A stretch of DNA of 30,029 nucleotides from positions 1 to 30,029 of the forward strand of contig JBFFXF010000067.1 in assembly GCA_041569895.1 (NCBI GenBank). Reading direction: 5' to 3'. This document shows positions 24,353-30,029 of this stretch, one piece after another. The DNA is from JBFFXF01 sp041569895 (lineage in GTDB: Bacteria > Planctomycetota > UBA8108 > JACQVS01). Made by a program: the position numbers and the translations under genes. The notes under the pieces are model-generated. The model was not told the DNA's origin and ran no database searches. It worked only from the letters and a program-made list of their open reading frames with translations. Every line of letters starts with the position of its first letter. The stretch's first letter is position 1.

Positions 24353-25378
24353 ATGGGGCTTTTCCTGCAGATTCTCGGATGGGCGTTTGTCCTCATCATC
24401 GTGGCGCTCGCCGTGTCGTGGTATCTCGTGCGGCGCAAGCTGGCGCGCTTCCTGTCCGATCTCGACGCCCTGACGACCGAGAGCGGCGTGCCGTCGAGCC
24501 TGACGCTCGTGCCGACCGAGAAGCCCGCGTTCGCGCACGCGGATCGCGTCGGCGAGGCGATCACCTCGCTCGTCGACCGCGGTTTCACCCGTGCGGGCGC
24601 CTTCCAGATCCAGGAGATGCCGGGGCTGCTCCTCTGCGGCCTCGTTCACGTCGAGGACCGCATCCTCGCGGTGGTGTACGACAATCAACAGATGGGCGTC
24701 TGGGTCGACGTCGCCTGCGAGCAGACGTCAGGCGAGGAGATCACCGTCAGCAACGCGCCGTCTGGCGGTGAGCTCGACTCGCGCCCGGGAACCAGGAAGA
24801 TCTTCGACCGGGAGAAGAAGCCGCTCGAGCTCCTGGAGACGCTCCGTGCCGAGCGAGGCCAGGGGCCGTTCGTCGAGTACTCGCCGGACGACTTCGCGAC
24901 CCGCTTCGAGGAGGCCTACGCGCGCGAGATGGAGTGGCGCATTCGCCGTGGCGGCGTGTCGGTGGACGAGGTGCGTCGAGTCGCCGAGGGAATGGAAGAG
25001 TCGTTCTCGCTGGAGCAGATCGAGATGGCTCATCGCGTGCAGCGGGTCCAGGACGCGAGGAAGCTCTACGAGGAGTGCCTGGAGGCGTTCGCGAAGCAGA
25101 GCTCGATGGACGCGCGCGAGTGGGAGGAGCTTCGAGAGGAGATGGTCGTCCTGCACGAGCTGATGACGCCGGAGGACGTCGTGGCGGCCTGCGAGAGTCT
25201 CCACGACCTCGACGACGACGACCTGCCCCTGCTCGAGGAGCTCGAGCGCGCCCGCCAGTCGGCGATGGATGCGTTCGAGTGGTTCCGTGACCAGCTTCCC
25301 GAGGAACGGCGCTGCCGGCGGCTCGGCGAGGTCTCGAAGCCCGTCGTGGCACGATTCTATGTGGCCGCTGAACAATGA
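24353..25378 (+). CDS. Membrane-anchored protein of unknown function, paralogue A
   Basis: The product is 341 aa. ATG 24353 has GGAGG eight bases upstream; a TTG at 24338 in the same frame overlaps that ribosome site and is rejected. One N-terminal membrane helix (about 5-25, LQILGWAFVLIIVALAVSWYLV) followed by RRK suggests an anchor with the bulk in the cytoplasm, though the topology could be opposite. A beta-rich part (about 60-135, with DRGFTRAGAFQIQEMPGLLLCGLV) leads to a helical, charged half. The segment FVEYSPDDFATRFEEAYAREMEWRIRRGGVSVDEVRRVA (173-211) matches paralogue B. I do not recognise the family. The stop overlaps the start of paralogue B by 4 bp (ATGA), so the two are coupled and likely work together. 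Confidence 0.85.
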   Translation: MGLFLQILGWAFVLIIVALAVSWYLVRRKLARFLSDLDALTTESGVPSSLTLVPTEKPAFAHADRVGEAITSLVDRGFTRAGAFQIQEMPGLLLCGLVHVEDRILAVVYDNQQMGVWVDVACEQTSGEEITVSNAPSGGELDSRPGTRKIFDREKKPLELLETLRAERGQGPFVEYSPDDFATRFEEAYAREMEWRIRRGGVSVDEVRRVAEGMEESFSLEQIEMAHRVQRVQDARKLYEECLEAFAKQSSMDAREWEELREEMVVLHELMTPEDVVAACESLHDLDDDDLPLLEELERARQSAMDAFEWFRDQLPEERRCRRLGEVSKPVVARFYVAAEQ

Positions 25379-26439
25379 CACGGCTCCTCGAGATACTCGG
25401 GGGCATCTTCATCGGGGTGCTCGCGGCCGTCGCCGTCGCGGCGTACTGGCTCTTCCGCAGGGCGCGGCGGTACGTCGGCAACGCGGCGGCCGTCGGGGTG
25501 CTCGTCAGCGACGCCATCCGCATCCGCATCGAGAGGCTTGGCGAGCCGCAGCCCGAGCTCGACACGGATGAGGCCGTCGCCCGCGAGGTCGCCGCGCTCG
25601 AGTCACGCGGGTTCGAGCGCATCGGCGACTACCGGCTCGACGAGCGCGAGGAGCTCGCCCTGCGCGTCCTCTCGCGTCCCTCCGAGGGCGCCGTCGCCGT
25701 CATCGTGCGCGCGGACGACGGGCGATCGTGGACGGAGCTCTACAGCATCGAGGAGCGCCACATGGAGATCGTCGCCGTCGGCAGCACGCCGCACGACCGG
25801 CGAGCCGTGTTTCTTCCGGGTCGCGAGCTCGCGGTGCGTGACGAGAAGCTCGACGCTGGAGAGCTGATCGACCGGCTTCTCGAGCACCGCGGCGGTGGGA
25901 CCTTTCGCGAGGTCTCCGCGGAGAATTTCGCGGCGACCTTCGAGGAGGCGTTCCGTCGCGAGGCCGAGCGGTACGCGCTGCACGGCGGCACGTCGGTCGA
26001 GGAGATCCGCCGCCGCCTCGCCGGACTGCCGCGACGCTACACCGACGCCGACGTCCGGCGCATCCGTGGCCTCGTCGCCACGCACGCGCTCTGCAAGCTC
26101 CACGACGCCTGCGTCGCGCGCTTCCTCGAGACCGGCGGACTCTCGGCCGGCGAGTGGGAGAAGGCGCGCGAGCGACTCCTGATCGCGCACGATTCGCTCG
26201 AGCTCGAGTGGCTCCAGGAGAGCTGCGGGCCGCACGTCCTCGTCACCGACGACCTGCGCGAGGCGCTCACCGGTCTGGCGCGCACCGGTCTCGCGATGCG
26301 CGAGGAGTTCCGGCGCATCAATGATCTCCTCCCCGAGGGGCGCCGGTACCGCCTCCTCGGCCACGTCGACCAGCCACTCCGCGCCGACATCTGGGTGGCG
26401 CCGGAACGCGAATGGGCCGGCGACCAGATGGCGCCCTGA
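25375..26439 (+). CDS. Membrane-anchored protein of unknown function, paralogue B
   Basis: The product is 354 aa from ATG 25375, inside the ATGA overlap with paralogue A. A single N-terminal helix (about 5-26, LEILGGIFIGVLAAVAVAAYWLF) is followed by RRARR. Matching landmarks with A are ESRGFERIGDYRLDE (76-90), the block FREVSAENFAATFEEAFRREAERYALHGGTSVEEIRRRL (177-215), and the C-terminal FRRINDLLPEGRRYRLLGHVDQPLRADIWVA (312-342) against FRDQLPEERRCRRLGEVSKPVVARFYVA in A. Sequence identity is low overall, so the duplication is old and both copies have been kept. No catalytic motif is evident. Downstream lies a 619-bp repeat mosaic. Confidence 0.85.
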   Translation: MTRLLEILGGIFIGVLAAVAVAAYWLFRRARRYVGNAAAVGVLVSDAIRIRIERLGEPQPELDTDEAVAREVAALESRGFERIGDYRLDEREELALRVLSRPSEGAVAVIVRADDGRSWTELYSIEERHMEIVAVGSTPHDRRAVFLPGRELAVRDEKLDAGELIDRLLEHRGGGTFREVSAENFAATFEEAFRREAERYALHGGTSVEEIRRRLAGLPRRYTDADVRRIRGLVATHALCKLHDACVARFLETGGLSAGEWEKARERLLIAHDSLELEWLQESCGPHVLVTDDLREALTGLARTGLAMREEFRRINDLLPEGRRYRLLGHVDQPLRADIWVAPEREWAGDQMAP

Positions 26440-27058
26440 CCCCCCGACGTCGCAGTCGTTCCCGTCCCCGTCCCCGTTCCCGTCCCCGTTCCCGTTCCCG
26501 GCCAGGCTGCCCGACGTCGCAGGCGGATTCGGACGGCAGAGTTCGGCAAGGAAGGCAGGAAGGCAGGAAAAGGAGAGATTGAGACAACGGGACACGGCAG
26601 TCCGGCGCGGCCGAGTACCGACGAGGACAGGAACGCAGATTGCGCAGATTCCGCAGATTGCACAGATTGCACAGATTGCACAGAAAAAGAGGTCCCGGGA
26701 GTCCTCGTCTGATCTCTGATCTCTGATCTCTGGTCTCGGAGTCGGAGTCGGAATCGGAATCGGTATCGGTATCGGTATCGGCCATCGGTATCGGAGTCGG
26801 TCATCGGGCTCCGCAACGGGGAGCCTTCGAGGACGAGGACGAGGACGAGTTTTTGCAACGTTGGGGTCGGCGTCGGCGTCGGAATCGGTGTCGGAATCGG
26901 GTTCCGTCCCGTCCCCCGACCCCGACCCGTCCCGACCCCCCTTTCCTCCAGCCGCCCGATTTGTTCTAATGGTCCAGGGATTGTGGGTGTTGGAGGGTTT
27001 CCGTGGCCGGCGTCGCCCCGTGCGTCGCATGTCATCGCCACCGTGACCTGAGCGTGCC
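26440..27058. repeat. Intergenic repeat mosaic R4 (largest, mostly inverted orientation)
   Basis: This gap has no gene. In order it holds CCCGTC/CCCGTT hexamers (26456-26501) between 13-bp direct repeats, an AGGAAGGC tract (26549-26573), and five to six 9-mers in reverse orientation (CGCAGATTG, 26629-26683). Reversed CCGACT/CCGATA hexamers follow (about 26709-26807, starting with TGATCTC repeats), then a GAGGAC tract (26823-26850) and more reversed hexamers (26865-26905). Read on the minus strand, the 9-mer and hexamer parts follow the same order and end (ATCTGCGTTCCT) as the copies near 1000 and 22840. From about 26950 the sequence is unique and should hold the promoter of the DNA-binding gene. 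Confidence 0.88.
26443..26522. repeat. 13-bp direct repeats flanking a hexamer tract
   Basis: cccgacgtcgcag occurs at 26443-26455 and again at 26510-26522, with the 54-bp CCCGTT/CCCGTC tract between. The repeat itself is not part of the hexamer pattern. This looks like a duplicated site around an inserted tract, or two ends of a slipped duplication. Confidence 0.8.
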
Positions 27059-27979
27059 ATGATTGTCAGCGTGATGGCGAATTCACGACGAAGATCCACG
27101 AACGGCTCGCGCTTTGGCTCCAAGCCGCTCTGGACCGACCGCGAGAAGCGCGCGCTCGTCGATGCCACCCAGCGTCTGCGCGCCAGGCTGAAGCGGCCCC
27201 TCCGCCCGGCCGATCTGCGCAAGATCGCCGTCGCGGGACGCAGCTTCTCGGCGATCAAGAGCCAGGCGCGACGACTCGGCCTCTACGAGCCGACGCGGAG
27301 CGTGCGCCCGTGGACGGAGAAGGAGCGCCACATCCTGGTCATCCTCGGCGAGAAGCGCCAGCTCGGCGCCCGGGGGATCAAGGCCCGCGGGTTCTTCACG
27401 CGGTCCAACAGCGATCGCCAGCCGTGGCCGGACCGATCGGTCGACTCGATCGCCCAGAAGAAGCGGCGTGAGGGGCTCGTCGATCCGCTGCGGTCGCTGC
27501 GAGCGAAGCTCGCGAAGCGGCTGTCGCGCGACGAGAAGCGCCGGCTCCGAAAGGAGCTCGGCGAGAACCCGCGCAAGAAGACGACGGAGGACTTCGCCCG
27601 CGAGTACGGCGTCGCGCCATCGACGATCCGCAGCTACCGCAAGCGATGGAAGATCGCGCACTCCTGGCACGACGCCATGGAGCTTCCCGCGTCGCGTCGC
27701 AAGCGCAAGCGTCTCGCGGAGGACACGCGCGCCCGCAACGTCGTCCTCTGGCGACAGAGGAAGGAGAAGCTGCTCCACGCCCTCGAGCGCGAGCGCGACC
27801 GGCGCCTGAAGCGCGTCGGCGGTGACCGCAAGCGCATCACGTGGAGACGGTGCGTCAAGTGTGGTCGCGAGTGGCCGGCGGTGGCGCGGTTCTTCGCGCC
27901 ATCCCCGAAGCGGCGCGGCGGCCGCGTCATCAAGAAGTACCTCAAGCGCAGCTGCCGGGTGTGCCCGCGGCGAGGATGA
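27059..27979 (+). CDS. Basic DNA-binding protein with Myb/SANT-like, HTH and zinc-ribbon segments
   Basis: The product is 306 aa from ATG 27059; ATG 27074 (MANSRRRSTN) is an equal alternative, and neither has a clear ribosome site. The protein is very rich in Arg and Lys throughout. Two Myb/SANT-like units begin at residue 24 (LWTDREKRALVDATQRL...SFSAIKSQARRLGL) and 84 (PWTEKERHILVIL...SVDSIAQKKRREGL). Each has the Trp near the start and an SAIKSQ/SIAQKK third helix. A helix-turn-helix lies at 175-199 (TEDFAREYGVAPSTIRSYRKRW). C265-x2-C268 and C299-x2-C302 form a likely zinc ribbon at the end. This is a nucleic-acid-binding protein; targets are unknown. It sits between the largest repeat mosaic and a dehydrogenase gene that starts 40 bp downstream. 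Confidence 0.8.
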   Translation: MIVSVMANSRRRSTNGSRFGSKPLWTDREKRALVDATQRLRARLKRPLRPADLRKIAVAGRSFSAIKSQARRLGLYEPTRSVRPWTEKERHILVILGEKRQLGARGIKARGFFTRSNSDRQPWPDRSVDSIAQKKRREGLVDPLRSLRAKLAKRLSRDEKRRLRKELGENPRKKTTEDFAREYGVAPSTIRSYRKRWKIAHSWHDAMELPASRRKRKRLAEDTRARNVVLWRQRKEKLLHALERERDRRLKRVGGDRKRITWRRCVKCGREWPAVARFFAPSPKRRGGRVIKKYLKRSCRVCPRRG

Positions 27980-28019
27980 TGCCAGCCGTGAGCGGGATCA
28001 CACGCGGGAGAGAGACGCT

Positions 28020-30029
28020 GTGATCGGCGCGCTCATCGCCTTGCTCGCGGCGGGCGCTCCCGGCGACGAGGGCTTTCGCGCGCCCGAGGGCTTCGAGGTG
28101 TCGCTCTTCGCCGGTGACGACCTCGCCCACGACATCTACGCGCTGACCATCGACTCGCACGGTCGCGTCGTCGTCGCGGGCCGCGGCTACATCCGCACGC
28201 TCCACGATCGGGACGGCGATGGTCGCGCCGACGACGCGACGCTCTTCGCCGACTGGCCGCGGACCGGCGCGCGCGGGCTTTACTTCGACGGTGACGACCT
28301 GCTCTGCTCCGGCGACCGCGGCCTCCACCGCATCGAGGACCGCGACGGCGACGGCAAGGCCGACGCCTCGCGTCGCCTGCTGCCCTCCGAGAACGACGGC
28401 GACCACGCCGCCAACGGCATCCTCAAGGGCCCCGACGGCTGGCTCTACTGGATCTGCGGCAACGACGCCGAGATCGGCCGCAAGCACGTGACGCTGCCCG
28501 GCTCGCCGATCACCGACGTCAACTGCGGCGCGGTGGTGCGCATCGCGCCGGACGGCAGCGCCAGCGAGGTGATCGCGCACGGCTTCCGCAATCCCTACGA
28601 CCTCGCCTTCAACGCGCACGGCACGCTTTTCACGTACGACGCCGACGGCGAGCGCGTCCACTACCTCCCCTTCTACGGCCCGACGCGCATCTTCGACATC
28701 GCGCACGGCATGCACCACGGCTGGGTGCTCCGCGGCTGGGTGCACGCGTGGAGCCGTCCAGGATGGTTCACCGACAACGTCGAGCGTCTCGCGGTGATCG
28801 GCCGCGGCTCGCCGACGGGTGTGCTCGTCTACCGCCACCGCGCCTTCCCCGAGCGCTACCGCGAGGGTCTCTTCGCGATCTGCTGGTCGTTCGGTCGCAT
28901 CTACTTCTTTCCGCTCGAGCGTCGTGGATCGACGTGGTCGACGCGCACCGAGACCTTCCTCGAGCCGATCGGCGCGACGGGATTCGCGCCGGTCGACATG
29001 GCGGTCGACCCGCGCGGCGACATCTTCGTCGCCATCGGCGGACGCGGCACCCGTGGCAGCGTCTTTCGCGTCCGATATGTCGGCGAGCTTCCCGACGCGG
29101 AGACCTCCGTGCCCGCCGATGCGCTGCGCGCCGTCCTCGCGGCGGACCAGCCGCTGAGCAGCTGGTCGCGCGCGCGATGGGTGCCCGCGGCGCGAACGAT
29201 CGGGCGCGACGCGTTCGAGAGGGCGGCCCTCGACGCGAGCCGACCGTGCCTCGAGCGGCTGCGCGCCGTCGAGATCCTCGTCGAACTCTTCGACGGCGTC
29301 GGCGTCGATCTGGCGCGGCGCATCTCCTCGGGTGGCACTGCGTCGGGTGGCACTGCCTCGGGTGGCGATCCGGAGGTCACGGCGCGCGCCGTGTGGGCGG
29401 TGTCGTGCGGCGACGCTTCCGCCTCGTCCCGGTCAACGCTCTCGACGTCGGCGAGGTCGTTCCTGTCCGCGATGACCCACGAGGACGACGCCCGCATCGC
29501 GCGCGCCGCCTGGGAGGCGCTCGGCGGGCTGCCGCCCGGCGATGTCGACGTCGATCCCTCGCCCGACTGGCTCGGCGGGTTCGCTCACGACGACCGCCGC
29601 GTCCGGGCCGCGACGGTGGTCGCTGCACGGGGCGCGCTGCGGCAGCGCTTCGGTAGCGACGTGCCGCCGGTGGGGAAGCTCGACGCGCCGCGGCACATCG
29701 TCGGGGCGCTGCTGGTGCGGGGGCCATCGACCGATGCGACTCACTTCGACGCGTGCCTGCGTGCCTTCACCTCGACACGCGATCGCGTGGCGCGACTCGC
29801 GGCCGTCCGTCTCGTGCAGCTCGGTCTGGGGGACATCGCGCTGGTCCAGGACCGCGCGCGGGTGACCGACGGATACACCGGACGGTCGACCGGCGGGGTC
29901 GACGTCGAGACGCGCCGGCGGGTCGCGCGGGGGCTCGCCGCGGCGCTGCCCTCGCTCGATCGCGCGCTCGACCAGGAGCTCGCGCGCGCGCTCGCCATGC
30001 TCGAGGTCGACGTCGACGGGCTGCTCGCC
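28020..30029 (+). CDS. PVC-type dehydrogenase: beta-propeller plus HEAT-like region (runs off the right edge)
   Basis: The frame is open from GTG 28020 to the window edge, 670 codons without a stop. GGGAGAGAG upstream can serve as ribosome site, and a short hydrophobic leader (IGALIALLAAGAPG) follows. Residues 20-350 form a propeller like those of glucose/sorbosone dehydrogenases. Features are PEGFEVSLFAG, two DRDGDG-x-AD calcium-like loops (63-71 and 107-115), HAANGILKGPDGWLYW, HGFRNPYDLAFNAHGTLFTYDADGE and GMHHGWVLRGW. From about residue 360 come Ala/Leu-rich helices of the HEAT kind. In Planctomycetes such proteins usually end in a CxxCH cytochrome domain, which would lie outside the window. 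They are thought to oxidise sugars or alcohols in the periplasm. Three SGGTA linker units at 29328-29366 interrupt the helical part. Confidence 0.82.
   Translation, partial: MIGALIALLAAGAPGDEGFRAPEGFEVSLFAGDDLAHDIYALTIDSHGRVVVAGRGYIRTLHDRDGDGRADDATLFADWPRTGARGLYFDGDDLLCSGDRGLHRIEDRDGDGKADASRRLLPSENDGDHAANGILKGPDGWLYWICGNDAEIGRKHVTLPGSPITDVNCGAVVRIAPDGSASEVIAHGFRNPYDLAFNAHGTLFTYDADGERVHYLPFYGPTRIFDIAHGMHHGWVLRGWVHAWSRPGWFTDNVERLAVIGRGSPTGVLVYRHRAFPERYREGLFAICWSFGRIYFFPLERRGSTWSTRTETFLEPIGATGFAPVDMAVDPRGDIFVAIGGRGTRGSVFRVRYVGELPDAETSVPADALRAVLAADQPLSSWSRARWVPAARTIGRDAFERAALDASRPCLERLRAVEILVELFDGVGVDLARRISSGGTASGGTASGGDPEVTARAVWAVSCGDASASSRSTLSTSARSFLSAMTHEDDARIARAAWEALGGLPPGDVDVDPSPDWLGGFAHDDRRVRAATVVAARGALRQRFGSDVPPVGKLDAPRHIVGALLVRGPSTDATHFDACLRAFTSTRDRVARLAAVRLVQLGLGDIALVQDRARVTDGYTGRSTGGVDVETRRRVARGLAAALPSLDRALDQELARALAMLEVDVDGLLA
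29328..29366 (+). repeat. In-frame 15-bp linker repeats (2.6 units)
   Basis: Two full copies and one partial copy of tcgggtggcactgcS encode SGGTA-SGGTA-SGG inside the HEAT-like part of the dehydrogenase. Like the linker at 11048-11122, the unit is 15 bp and in frame. Confidence 0.85.

Noticed and set aside
25603..27258. Minus-strand open frames across mosaic R4
   Set aside because: They are a mix of repeat translation and antisense of paralogue B. No domain or conserved motif is seen.

Overview
This is GC-rich DNA whose genes almost always carry G or C at the third codon position. The gene content points to an uncultivated member of the Planctomycetota or a close relative. The evidence is very large secreted proteins ending in dockerin-like calcium repeats, lamin-tail and CotH domains, Tat-exported Gfo/Idh/MocA oxidoreductases, a small lipoprotein cytochrome c, and a PVC-type dehydrogenase propeller. 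This assignment is inferred from protein families. The window has no rRNA or recognisable tRNA to confirm it, and no CRISPR array or complete insertion sequence was seen.

Layout. 1-754 (minus) is the N-terminal part of a probable S41 peptidase. 1024-9812 (minus) holds two giant secreted proteins: a lamin-tail/CotH protein and a discoidin/PA14-like protein. They share near-identical discoidin modules and dockerin-like ends. 9971-13456 (plus) holds a serine hydrolase fused to a beta-helix, then an exported beta-propeller. 13464-15369 (minus) is a cytochrome c lipoprotein downstream of a Gfo/Idh/MocA oxidoreductase. 15989-17569 (plus) is a third dockerin-ended secreted protein. 17679-22386 (minus) holds amrS, a lipoprotein Pcm, and a membrane protein with a spermidine-synthase-like domain; the last two overlap by 4 bp. 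22903-24207 (plus) is a second Gfo/Idh/MocA protein. 24353-26439 (plus) is a translationally coupled pair of membrane-anchored paralogues of unknown function. 27059-27979 (plus) is a basic Myb/SANT-like zinc-ribbon DNA-binding protein. 28020-30029 (plus) is the start of a PVC-type dehydrogenase.

How the genes work together. Most products are exported, lipidated or membrane-anchored. The window therefore reads as a cell-envelope and extracellular region, with adhesion, glycan binding, sugar-acid oxidoreduction and electron transfer as likely themes. No single pathway links all the genes.

The most unusual signal is between the genes. Nearly every larger intergenic gap is filled by a mosaic of degenerate short repeats. 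These are hexamers of the CCGACT/CCGATA, GTCCTC and CCCGTT kinds, 9-mers built on AATCTGCG, and AGGAAGGC tracts. Four copies (about 819-1011, 21007-21271, 22720-22848 and 26629-26807, the last inverted) share a common order and a common ATCTGCGTTCC end, so they look like one dispersed element. A separate 214-bp unit at 15552-15765 is bounded by 32-bp inverted repeats. One hexamer block at 26456-26509 sits between 13-bp direct repeats. I do not recognise these as a named family.
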